34,919 bases of DNA, from the NCBI GenBank assembly GCA_000733355.1, contig JNVV01000024.1, forward strand, positions 490,691 to 525,609. Direction: 5' to 3'. Origin of the DNA: Falciphora oryzae (lineage: Eukaryota; Ascomycota; Sordariomycetes; Magnaporthales; Magnaporthaceae). Numbering within the stretch: the first letter of the stretch is position 1; each line of letters opens with the position of its first letter. This document shows, piece after piece, positions 21,510-30,731 of this stretch. Position numbers and translations under genes: made by a program. A model generated the notes under the pieces. It searched no databases. It saw only the letters and a program-made list of their open reading frames with translations, and was not told the DNA's origin.

Positions 21510-22352
21510 ATGGCCGCGCCATCGACTCTCAAATACACCAACAAGCTGTCCGGCAAGCGGGTGCTCATCTTCGGCGGCAGCTCAGGCATCGGCTACGCTG
21601 TAGCGGAGGCCTGCGTCGAGCACGGCTGCACCGTGATCCTGTCGGCGTCCTCGGCCGCCGGGCTGGCCAGCGCCGCCGTGCGCCTGCACCAGGCCTACCC
21701 CGCCCTGCTCGACTCGCCCGCCGCTGTTATAACGCACGCCTGCGACCTGTCGCAGAGGGACGGTCTCGAGGCCGCGCTGGCCGGCCTGCTGGACGCCGTG
21801 ACGCGCGGCGCGAGGAACAGGCTCGACCACGTCGTCTTCGCGGCCGGCGACAAGCGCCTCCCCATGACCGTCACCGACGTGACGCCCGACGCCTTTGAAC
21901 GGAACCAGACTGTGCGCACGCTCGCGCCCGTCGTCCTAGCCAAGTGCCTGGCCCGGCGGCAGCCCCAGGCCGGCGCGGACTCTGCCGCCCCCGCCTTGGC
22001 CCCGTACATGGCGCCTGGCCCGGACAGCAGCCTGACGCTGACGGGGGGCTTCCTCTCCACCAAGCCCCCGCCGGGCTTTGGTCTGCACGCGGCCAGCGCG
22101 CTCGAGGGCCTTGCTAGGGGCCTGGCCGTCGACTTGGCGCCGGTCCGCGTCAACTTGGTGGCTCCCGGGGCTGTGCTCACCGAGGCTATGGCCGGGGTGC
22201 CCCAGGCCGCCTTGGACCACCTCGGCAGCCGGACGCTGACAGGGAGGCTAGGCCGTCCCGAAGACGTCGCCGAGGCGTATCTATACTGCATGCGGGATGG
22301 ATATGTGACTGGGACCATCGTCCACTCTAACGGAGGAACCTTTTTGGTTTGA
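21510..22352 (+). CDS. Short-chain dehydrogenase/reductase, atypical active site
   Basis: 280 residues in one exon, the usual length for a classical SDR. The start at 21510 has a CACCATGG context. The cofactor motif is GGSSGIG (residues 22-28), and FAAG stands in place of NNAG around residue 110. A serine-bearing strand (SSLTLTGGF) and the RVNLVAPGAV strand follow. The catalytic YxxxK cannot be found: at the expected place the protein reads GFGLHAASALEGLARG, with neither Tyr nor Lys. Many fungal cluster SDRs of this subfamily share that loss. The reaction is therefore uncertain: ketone or alcohol redox, a non-redox step or a binding role are all possible. It sits between a P450 and the cluster regulator, so a tailoring step is likely. 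An ORF at the same place on the other strand is a shadow. Confidence 0.82.
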   Translation: MAAPSTLKYTNKLSGKRVLIFGGSSGIGYAVAEACVEHGCTVILSASSAAGLASAAVRLHQAYPALLDSPAAVITHACDLSQRDGLEAALAGLLDAVTRGARNRLDHVVFAAGDKRLPMTVTDVTPDAFERNQTVRTLAPVVLAKCLARRQPQAGADSAAPALAPYMAPGPDSSLTLTGGFLSTKPPPGFGLHAASALEGLARGLAVDLAPVRVNLVAPGAVLTEAMAGVPQAALDHLGSRTLTGRLGRPEDVAEAYLYCMRDGYVTGTIVHSNGGTFLV

Positions 22353-22619
22353 GTCTTCGCTGCCCAGGGAAGCTCCAGATGTCGAGAAGCCGTGATAGTG
22401 CGGGATGTATTGATGTATTTTAGGGATAAATAACTAGGTATATATGTTTACTAATATTGCGCACCTCCAAATGCAGTCCAACAATGATTTGTATCCTCAT
22501 TGCTTGTAACCTGTATTTTATAATGTTTCGTGTATGTTTCCGTATCGCACACCTGATGCTGCACAGAAAAGAAAACCGGACCGACGTAGCCCGAACATAA
22601 CCCGTCACGCAGTAACAAT

Positions 22620-24266
22620 CTACCACACCCTTTCTTGTACCGCGCCCGAGATCTGGGCGCACAGCTCCCTGATGGCGCGGACATCAACGTCGCTCTGTGC
22701 CGATTGCTGACCCCTTCCCAGAACCATGTTGACGGGCCGAGCAAAATCCCTGCCCGGGCCTGCGCCAGCGAGGGCCTCGAGCCGGCAGTGGATGCCCGTG
22801 GCCACGTGCGAGCACATCTCGGCGAACAGCCGCGCCCGCAGGCCGTCGTCGTCGCCCACGCACGCCAGCCCCGCCATCCGCATGCCGGGAAGCCGCGGGA
22901 CGGAGAGCCGCTGCCGCCCCTCGACGGCGGCGGCGGGCGGTGCGCCTGCTCCCGGACCGCCGGCGCCGCTGCTCCGAGCCACGGCCGCGTGCACGCCGCG
23001 CAACGCGTGCCGCAGAATACTGTTCAGGGCCACGTAAGCAGTGGCTACGTGCAGGCCGAGGATCATGTCTAGGTGGCCGTCTGATGCCCCGCCAACGTCA
23101 GGGACGCCGCCAGTGACGGCTGTCAGCAAAGTGCTGCAGGGCGTGAGCATGCTGGTGGCGCCGCTTCCCTCGGCCGGGGACGGCATTGCAGTCGTTGAGA
23201 CCTTGGTGCGCAGCTCATCGAGTAGGCCACGCAGCTTCTCGGAGGACTTGAGCGCAAGCTCGATTAGCGAGGCGTCTGCATCCTCATGTCCCTCACCTGT
23301 CGCCATGCCACCGCCTGTGGGACTGCCCATAGGCACAGAAAGCGGCCCCGTCTGGACTCGCCGAGCCACCTGGTGAACCTGGCTGCACAGCGAGCGACCG
23401 AGGTCAGCTAGCCTCTGACACAGATCCGCCTTGGTGTCAGGTGCCGGTTCGGTCACGGAATCATGCCCGTGAGCTTGTTGCTGGCAACCCGCGGTGCTAG
23501 CCAGGATCGACTGGGCCGGTGTGACCAGTCCAAGATTCATGGACTCGCCGGAAGAGGGTCTCTCCTCGGTCATAGAGGGATCTTGCGGACATTCGAGATT
23601 CCATGGCCACGACTGCAACATATCGCTGGACCCCATATCCCATTCCTCCCCCACACGGGCCGACGGCGGAATCCCAGCTTGGTCGAAACATATGATGGCT
23701 AAGCTATCAGATCGGCCGTTGCCGGGGGAGATGTGGCTGTTTTGTTGCTCCGGCGGGCTCAGGGCCCGGCCAGAAGAAATGGGAGACGTCTCTTCAGATG
23801 AGAGTGAGGAGTCCCGGCGGGAGGGAGAAAAGGAGCTGCTGGCCACGATGGTGTCGACCGCGACATCCTCGTCCCTGCCATTGGTCTGATCGTCGTCGAC
23901 CAGGCGGAGAGGGTCATGGGCGAAGGCGAAGGCGCGGGACAAGTTCCGCGGCTGCCGTTTCCCCCGCGACTGCGGCGTCTTCTGGTGCGAGCCCACAGAA
24001 CGGCGCTGATCTTCTGACAACGCCGAGAGCCGGGGGCGGCCCGGTCGCTGCTGGAAGCTCGTGGTGCACACGGCACCCGCCCTCTGGCAGCGTCGACACG
24101 GCGGGAGCGGCGTCGAGCTCGGAGCCCGGGCCGGGGCGGAAGCGGCAGGGTTTCCACCTTGCGGACGCTCGCAGCGCAGCTTCTGCGACCGGCACCGGTC
24201 GCAGGCCGACCGCCGCAGCTGGTCATCAAGATCAAGCAGCAGAGTCTCTTCTGGTGCAAGCAACAT
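22620..24266 (-). CDS. Zn2Cys6 transcription factor, probable cluster activator (AflR-type)
   Basis: 548 residues in one exon. The N-terminus has a complete binuclear zinc cluster: Cys22, Cys25, Cys32, then Cys57, Cys60 and Cys67 (ACDRCRSQKLRC .. PPCRRCQRAGAVC). The second half of the finger is separated by an unusually long, low-complexity loop of about 24 residues rich in Ala, Pro and Ser. A basic stretch (SRGKRQPRN) and long Ser/Glu-rich regions follow. The C-terminal part (LDMILGLHVATAYVALNSILRHALRG and onward) resembles the helical regulatory domain of aflatoxin-type AflR regulators. Position at the cluster edge and family both suggest a pathway-specific activator acting in the nucleus. 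The TCGGAG(G) elements in cluster promoters are the natural candidate sites. No lesion was seen. Confidence 0.88.
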   Translation of the reverse strand: MLLAPEETLLLDLDDQLRRSACDRCRSQKLRCERPQGGNPAASAPARAPSSTPLPPCRRCQRAGAVCTTSFQQRPGRPRLSALSEDQRRSVGSHQKTPQSRGKRQPRNLSRAFAFAHDPLRLVDDDQTNGRDEDVAVDTIVASSSFSPSRRDSSLSSEETSPISSGRALSPPEQQNSHISPGNGRSDSLAIICFDQAGIPPSARVGEEWDMGSSDMLQSWPWNLECPQDPSMTEERPSSGESMNLGLVTPAQSILASTAGCQQQAHGHDSVTEPAPDTKADLCQRLADLGRSLCSQVHQVARRVQTGPLSVPMGSPTGGGMATGEGHEDADASLIELALKSSEKLRGLLDELRTKVSTTAMPSPAEGSGATSMLTPCSTLLTAVTGGVPDVGGASDGHLDMILGLHVATAYVALNSILRHALRGVHAAVARSSGAGGPGAGAPPAAAVEGRQRLSVPRLPGMRMAGLACVGDDDGLRARLFAEMCSHVATGIHCRLEALAGAGPGRDFARPVNMVLGRGQQSAQSDVDVRAIRELCAQISGAVQERVW

Positions 24267-25627
24267 ATTGGGTCGATGGCATGGGATTGGTGACGATTTG
24301 TGGGAATGCTTGGGCTGATGCCCTGGAGCGGTCCAGGTTTTCAGCCATATGGGCCGAGGAAGGACGCGGTAAGCTGCCCGTGTCTCCTTCCCGTCTACTA
24401 CCTGCTCTTATGAGCTACGGTTCACCGGTGCGAGCTCAAGACTACCTACCCATGTGAGAAGAAAACAGGGACGGACAAAGTCAAAGGGACATGAATCGGT
24501 AGGCTTTGATGCACGAATCCTAACGGCCCCGTGAGGCCCAAACAAGCTGGAAATGGCCTGGGCAACATGGAGGTGTTTACCTTGTTTGAATCGATGCGGC
24601 GTGAGCCTGAAAACCAAGCTTTGCTGGCTTCCCGATACAGCTCGAGAGGTGGGTAAACCAAAAGAGGCGAGGGAGCGCGTTCGCCGCGAGGACATAATAG
24701 TAGCCCTAGTAGGGGTAATTATCAGCACCAGTACACCTCCATCAATCTGATGTGTCAATTTTTTGTAGTGCATGGACTCCCCAAGCACTGTGCAGGTTAG
24801 GGGGCGGGGGCGGGGGCCTATGTCCTGGTGCAGCGACCAAACACTCCCAGATGCGCAGTTCTTGGGAGCCCGGTACCAGACCGGATTTGATCAAGAGGGG
24901 AGAGGAGGAGAGGCTAGAAGTCTTGGTGTCGACCCCAGGTGATGCCATGGAATCGAGAAAGCTGTGAGACAACGCGGGAGCGTTCGCAGCTGTGAGACGT
25001 TCAACCACATGCATGCAGGCCACTGTACAGACGAAATTTCCTGAGCCGAACAGGGATGAACATTGCTGGCTAGGAAACTGCCTTCCTTGGGTCCCAGGTA
25101 CACAGAACTATGCATCCGGCCGCCCGGTCGTGCGACGGTGTGGCAGCACTGGGATTCAGCACATCAACTTCGTACTGACAGCCGCCACGCCCAGGACGCT
25201 GGGCTCAGCACTGGCCTCCAGCTTCCGCCTTAAATAATGCATCAACCACTCCGACCCGATTCCTTGGTCCAGCCGTTATTTACGATGGACCACATTTAGC
25301 CAGTGAGCCGTTCAGAACGCGGGAATCCGAAGGACAAGACGTAATAAGAGAAAACTCAAGTGCCGATAATTATGCCAAAGCTTCACGGTTACATTCCTCA
25401 GGGACCACCTCCTACCATCCAGGCCTGGTGTCCGCGGCTTGCGTGCGGTCAATCGGAAGATTAGGTCCCGACCACTAAAGGGGCGCATGGAGTCTTATCG
25501 CTCAGGTGACTTCTCGTCCAATAAATCACAAATACATGGATGTGAGAAAACCCAACGCGAAAGCGTGAATCCTCATGAGTCGCTCAAGGTGACTCGAGGG
25601 TGAGAGAAACTGTTACAGAGGAGAAAT
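24267..25627. other. Intergenic region, no supported gene
   Basis: About 1.36 kb between the regulator and the first transposon block. Several ORFs of 60-130 codons occur on both strands, but none shows a recognisable domain, good splicing or a consistent start. It probably contains the regulator's promoter. A single TCGGTAGG at 24496-24503 resembles the cluster element weakly. Confidence 0.6.
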
Positions 25628-25752
25628 TAAGGGCGTGTTCGGTGGTAGCTGGTTTTTTGGTTTTTTGTTTTTTGCTAGTTTTTTGGTGCTTGGAAATGCC
25701 CTTACCAAAAAATGCACTTAAAAGCTTAAAACGCTTAGTTGAGAAAGAACTA

Positions 25753-26498
25753 ACGTGGTTCACAAGCGAGTGCACCACCCAAGCGAGTGCAACACGGCGA
25801 AATCCCATATTAAACGTGTTTTTTAATACCCTTGCTAACTCGGCTAATTTAAGCCTAAATTTAACCAAATTTTAACAGGTTATATTTAACTACGTAGTAA
25901 ATTTAATTTAATTTTCCTTGTTGGTAGGAGTATGTACTCCTGTGGGCTCGGAGATCTCCAAAACAGGGTGAACAATGATCCCTTATATCAGAGGAATCAT
26001 AATCTATTGTGCACGAAGAGGAAAGGAATCTATCTGCCAGAGAGGGAGCAGAAGGAAGGCTATATATACATGATCTAGATCACCAAAGGGCCCTTCCCCT
26101 GCTCCCAGCCTCCGCGGGCTTGCGGGTCCTCGGATCCCGTGATCAGAGATCACGGGACCGGAGGATCCGACTCTCTCTGGGCTCTGCCGATTGTCTGCAC
26201 AGGCCAGTGCAATCCAACATTCCTGGATTTTTCTTATTACCACTTTAAGGTTAGTTCGAAACACTGTATAATACACTGTGTAAAATATGCAAATTACCTT
26301 AAAAAGGTAATAATAAAATTTTATAAAAATCGAAGAAAATTAAATTACATTTGCTACGTAGTTAAATACAACCTGTTTAAATCTGGTTAAATTTAGGCTT
26401 AAATTGGCCGAGTTAGCAAAGGTGTCGAAAATCGCGTTTAACACGTGATTTCGTCGTGTTGCACTCGCTTGGGTGGTGCACTCGCTTGTGAACCACGT
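25753..26498. mobile_element. TA-flanked fold-back MITE (copy E), split by a solo LTR
   Basis: It starts ACGTGGTTCACAAGCGAGTG and ends with the reverse complement, flanked by TA on both sides (25751-25752, 26499-26500). The arms are near-complete inverted repeats with two tandem GCGAGTG-type subterminal motifs. Without the solo LTR and its duplicated TTCCT it is about 440 bp, the same as copies A-D. The TA duplication suggests Tc1/mariner-type mobilisation. No transposase. Confidence 0.85.
25919..26219 (+). mobile_element. Solo LTR 1 (301 bp)
   Basis: It begins TGTTGG and ends CCAACA, with a perfect 5-bp duplication TTCCT on each side (25914-25918 and 26220-26224). An internal CTATATATACA box marks its promoter and orientation. 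It is homologous along its length to the LTR at 28238-31390, but their flanking duplications differ. Each is thus an independent insertion reduced to one LTR. The ends are typical of Copia-type elements. Confidence 0.92.
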
Positions 26499-26654
26499 TA
26501 ATTACCAGTTAAAATTTTATTTTTATTAAATTTTGCAAAAATTACATCTGATTTAAATTTGGAAAAAACCATCGATTTATACCTTTTGTATGGAAAAAAC
26601 AAAAAAACACCTTTACCACCGAACACGCCCTAAATTAGAGGGCGGTACATGCAG

Positions 26655-27644
26655 TTAATAGCTCCGCTTGGTCAAAAAATCGGTGGGAAAGACCTTGCGC
26701 ACACCACCGCACACGTCCACCGGCGACTCCAAGTCCAGGTCAAGCAGCACTTGCTCCAAGCCAAGCAGGCTATCAAGGTACTGTGCCACTACCCGACGAT
26801 ACGCGAGCAGTGATCTCTCGGCCGCGCCCGGCCGCGTCTCCCGCATGGCCCAGTACGGGTAGGGCGCGGTTGTCACAGACGACGCAAGCGACACCGACGA
26901 GGTGTCCGACGAGGGCGATGCTGAACAAGACTTCGTAGTGTTACTAGTTCCGTTCTTGGAAGACGCAGACGCCAGCAGCGTATCGTAGCCCGCCGTGTCT
27001 CGCCACCGGTCCACGGGCGCTAGCGCACCGGCGGCGGCCTCGCGCCTCCAGTGGCGGTCCAGCGTCTCGCAGAGCGCAGCCGCAAGCTCGGGACGCCGGT
27101 CCCACGGCACGTGCGGGTGCTTTCCGTCGTGCCCATCCTGGAGCGACGAGGAGAGCTCGACCACGAGGCCCAGCGCGCGCGTCACGCGTCCCGGCGCGGC
27201 CACCGCCCGCATCTCCTCCCAGAGAGTCCGCTCCTCCTCCTTGCCCCGCCTTTCTCCGTTGATCAGGGGCGCGGCGAGGCGCTGCTCGTAAAAGTGCAGC
27301 GTCGTCGCCGCCTCGTCGCGCTCGTCCCACGCCAGCTGGGCGGCGTCGCTGCGGCGCTCGAGCCGCGCCGCGTGGTGCGCCGAGCACCGCAGCCACGTGC
27401 TGCTCACCTGGCAGCAGTCGTGCACGCGGCAGGGGACGCCCGGCCGGCCCGTGCTGCGGCGCCTCGGCAGGCCGGGGCACGTGCGCGCGTCGCAGTTGGT
27501 TGGGGCCGCGAGCGGGTCGACCAGCTTCTCGGGCTGCCGGCGGCCGGCGTCCCAGAGGGAGCTGTGCGGGCGGGCGTCGCAGACCATGTAGTGGTGCAGG
27601 ATCCTGACGCAGCAGGTCGGGCCAGGGATCGTCATGGCGACCAT
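26655..27644 (-). CDS. Hypothetical protein with Cys/His-rich N-terminus
   Basis: An open frame of 329 codons with GC-rich coding sequence, unlike the AT-rich transposons on both sides. The N-terminal 110 residues contain about ten cysteines with histidines (PTCCVRILHHYMVCD, NCDARTCPG, VPCRVHDCCQ, LRCSAHHAARL). The middle is a charged, probably helical region (DERDEAATTLHFYEQRL), followed by a low-complexity Ser/Thr stretch (about residues 228-262). This layout resembles a class of uncharacterised fungal proteins with a short Cys/His-rich head. It has no signal peptide or membrane segment. No function can be assigned. It is isolated between two transposon blocks and outside the polyketide cluster. 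It appears intact. Confidence 0.6.
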   Translation of the reverse strand: MVAMTIPGPTCCVRILHHYMVCDARPHSSLWDAGRRQPEKLVDPLAAPTNCDARTCPGLPRRRSTGRPGVPCRVHDCCQVSSTWLRCSAHHAARLERRSDAAQLAWDERDEAATTLHFYEQRLAAPLINGERRGKEEERTLWEEMRAVAAPGRVTRALGLVVELSSSLQDGHDGKHPHVPWDRRPELAAALCETLDRHWRREAAAGALAPVDRWRDTAGYDTLLASASSKNGTSNTTKSCSASPSSDTSSVSLASSVTTAPYPYWAMRETRPGAAERSLLAYRRVVAQYLDSLLGLEQVLLDLDLESPVDVCGGVRKVFPTDFLTKRSY

Positions 27645-28232
27645 AGTCCCTGCTGGTGGCTTGGTGAGTGGTTTGACAGTGTGATGCTAGAGAAGAGCTG
27701 GGACCTTAGGTGACCAGCAAAGATAGCCTCGGTCACGGTGGGAGCTTTCTTCCCAGAGAAGATTTTGCAGCAATGCCTCGGCGAGAAGAATGCCGATTTA
27801 TTGTGAATAAAAATACACTGGGCCCTCAGCGACTCTTTCTTTGTATAGATGTTTCAAATCGATGCCCGTGACGAGTTCATTGTCAGCCGATTCGCTAGGA
27901 AGACTTCTTTGTGTTAAATTCATTTAGATATTCTTTCTCCTAGTTACCTAATCCTCACTCATCACTTGTCTTCCATCAGCCAAGGCTACAGATTCTTTCA
28001 GATTCATGGTCAATCACCAGCTATTGTCGCAGTCGCATTTTGGACAATGAAAGGAGCTAGGTTTTCAGACTTCAGTCATTCTCTGCAAAAGGAGGAACAG
28101 GAGCTGGATAGACTGGACTAAGTTAATTAATTTTAACTCACGCATTATCAACAGTGGTAAGATCCGTTTGCGCAACGAAAAGAACTTGAATGATAGCACA
28201 TAAAGTTTCTCAAAGCCCAACGTTATTATTCG
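27645..28232. other. Intergenic region, nothing recognised
   Basis: About 590 bp of sequence upstream of the hypothetical gene and before solo LTR 2. No ORF over 60 codons with support, no tRNA-like fold noticed, no repeat shared with the rest of the window. Confidence 0.6.
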
Positions 28233-28688
28233 CTATCTGTTGGTAGGAGTAGGTACTCCTGTAGGCACGAAGATCTCCAAATAAGTCAAGACCCCCGTTT
28301 TCCGACCCCCCCCACTTTCCGCCACCCCGCTCCAACCACGACGCACCTTTTTATACTAGCGATAATAAATCCAAATAAAATCGCAAAAATACGTACGAAG
28401 GAGTAAACGAAAGCTAAATTCTTGGGCTTTCTAAAACTGCTATACGCGTAATTTCAAGTTTTCGGTAACGTGTATAATCCGGAATTGAAAAGAAAAGTGG
28501 AAAAAACGGACCTACCTTTTTAAATTTGTAATAATAAATTAAAACAAAATCGTAAAAATACATAAAATATATAAATAGAAAATCGAATTTTCGGGCTTTT
28601 ATTGTATATTAGATTTGCATTTCCGTATATTTCCTACAATTAAATATTTAAGTTTGAAAATAAAAACAAAAAATATATATTAAATATA

Positions 28689-29112
28689 ACGTGGTCCACT
28701 AGTGAGCGCCACACACCAGCGAACGCCACACTTAAAATCCTATACTAAATGCTATTTTTTAAACGCTTATAAATCCACCAATTTTAATCCAAATTTAATG
28801 CAACTTTGTAATTATCGTTTTAACTATATAACCGATTTTATGAAATTATCTTCGATTTTACAACCCTAACCTGGGTGAGATATTAAAAAATGAGGTATTT
28901 TAACTCCTGCATTTACTATATCTCAACCGGGTTAGGGTTATAAAATTGAAGATAATTACATAAAATCGGGTATATGGTTAAAACGTTAATTACAAAGTTG
29001 CATTGAATTTGGATTAAAATTGGTGGATTTATAAGCATTTAAAAAATAGCATTTAGTATGAGATTTTAAGTGTGGCGTTCGCTGGTGTGTGGCGCTCACT
29101 GGTGGACCACGT
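28689..29112. mobile_element. Fold-back MITE copy A (424 bp)
   Basis: ACGTGGTCCACTAGTGAGCG at the left end, with the inverted copy at the right, flanked by TA (28687-28688 and 29113-29114). The empty site can be read from the opposite arm of the host element near 30274-30299. Subterminal repeats are of the GCGCCACAC type. No ORF. Confidence 0.85.
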
Positions 29113-29425
29113 TAAAGGAAATAAAAACGTATAGTTATAACTTTTTTAATTTACGGTTTTCATTTTCGGGGTGTTTTGTATAAAATAAACATTATAAACC
29201 CGTTTTATTTTAATTAACCGAATAGTAATTCTATTTTCCTCCATTTAAATAAAAACAATTTTATTATTTATTAATAAAATATTTATATGTAAAAATACAA
29301 TATTATTTATATTTAAATGAGGAAAAATATTATTACTATTTGGTTCATTGGAATAAAATGAGCTTTTTAACGTTTATCTTATACAAAATACCCGAAAATG
29401 AAAACCGTAAATTAAAAAAGTTATA

Positions 29426-30271
29426 ACGTGGTCCATCACCGAGTGGATCATATCACCGAGTGGATCACTAAAAAACACATATTAGCTACGTCCGTGCATT
29501 TCGGCCATTTTATTATAAAAATTTATAAAAATTTAAACAGTTATATTCAACAATGTAACGATTATAAAAATAATTTTTCTTAATTTTTATTAATTTTATT
29601 AGTACCCCTTTTAAGTTAGTTTGCATTTTATACACAATATATTACACGGTGTTGCAAATTAACCTAAAAGGGGTAATAATAAAAATCAGGAAAAATTATT
29701 TTTATAATCGTTAACGTGGTCCATCAGCGAGTCGCGCATATCAGCGAGTCGCGCACTTCAAAATCCCATACTAAACGCCGTTTCGACATCCTTGCTAAAT
29801 TGCCCAATTTGGATCCGAATTCGATAAAATTTTATATGTACATTTGCAGTTATATAACCGAATTATTGTAATTATCTTAAATTTTATAACCCTAACCCGG
29901 GTGAGATATAAAAAATACAAGGGTGGATATAGCATATTTCTTTATATTTTATCCGGGTTAAGGTTATAAAATTTAAAATAATTACAATAATTCGGTTATA
30001 TAATTGCAAATGTACATATAAAATTTTATCGAATTCGGATACAAATTGGGCAATTTAGCAAGGATGTCGAAACGGCGTTTAGTATGAGATTTTGAAGTGC
30101 GCGACTCGCTGATATGCGCGACTCGCTGATGGACCACGTTACATGGTTAAATATAATTGTTTAAATTTTTATAAATTTTTACAATAAAATGGCCGAAATG
30201 CACAAATGTAGGTAATATGCGTTTTTTAGTGATCCACTCGGTGATATAATCCACTCGGTAATGGACCACGT
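29426..30271. mobile_element. Fold-back MITE copy B (about 418 bp without nested copy C)
   Basis: Ends ACGTGGTCCATCACCGAGTG and complement, flanked by TA (29424-29425, 30272-30273). The subterminal tandem motif is CACCGAGTGGATCA. A core hairpin at about 29560-29712 pairs TACCCCTTTT with AAAAGGGGTA. It is interrupted by copy C at 29714. Confidence 0.83.
29714..30139. mobile_element. Fold-back MITE copy C (426 bp), nested in copy B
   Basis: Ends ACGTGGTCCATCAGCGAGTC and complement, TA on both sides (29712-29713, 30140-30141). The subterminal motif CAGCGAGTCGCGCA occurs twice in tandem at each end. The arms pair almost to the centre. Youngest layer of a four-level nest. Confidence 0.85.
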
Positions 30272-30301
30272 TATACGTTTTTATTTCCTTTATATTTAAT
30301 A

Positions 30302-30731
30302 ACGTAGTCCATTAGCGAGTCGCGCATATCACCGAGTCGCGCACTTGAAAATCGCATATTAAACGCGATTTTCGACACCCTTGCTAACTCGGCCAATTTA
30401 AGCTAAACTTGAACCAAATTTGAAAATGTCATATTTAACTAAATATAAAATTTAATTTAATTTTCTTAGATTTTTTTTGTTACCCCTTTGGGCTAATTTG
30501 CATATTTTACACAGTGGATTATACAGTGTCGCCAACTAACCCTAAAAGGGTAATAATAAAAATCTAAGAAAATTAAATTAAATTTTCTATTTAGTTAAAT
30601 ATACCATTGTTAAATTTAGCTAAATTTAGGCTTAAATTGGCTGAGTTAGCAAGGGTGTCGAAAATCGCATTTAATATGCGATTTCTAAGTGCGCGACTTG
30701 GTGATATGCGCGACTCGCTGATGGACCACGT
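30302..30731. mobile_element. Fold-back MITE copy D (430 bp)
   Basis: Ends ACGTAGTCCATTAGCGAGTC and GACCACGT, flanked by TA (30300-30301, 30732-30733). The central hairpin (GTTACCCCTTTGGG .. AAAGGGTAATAA) is shared with copies B and E, which shows common descent. No ORF. Confidence 0.85.

Larger units (their letters stand above)
25631..26630. mobile_element. PIF/Harbinger-like MITE, carrying two nested insertions
   Basis: The ends are inverted repeats (GGGCGTGTTCGGTGGTA at 25631 and its reverse complement ending at 26630). They are flanked by the 3-bp duplication TAA (25628-25630 and 26631-26633), as expected of PIF/Harbinger transposition. Removing the nested element 25753-26498 with one TA leaves about 252 bp. 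There is no coding capacity, so it is non-autonomous. The subterminal GGTTTTTTGGTTTTTTG tract is like that of the MITE at 32338-32566. Confidence 0.85.

Noticed and set aside
25584..25875. ORFs within the first MITE block
   Set aside because: They lie entirely in inverted-repeat, non-coding transposon sequence.
29130..29423. A further independent MITE between copies A and B
   Set aside because: Once B is removed its ends continue into the host fold-back arms (TATACG..CGTATA), so it is part of the host element.
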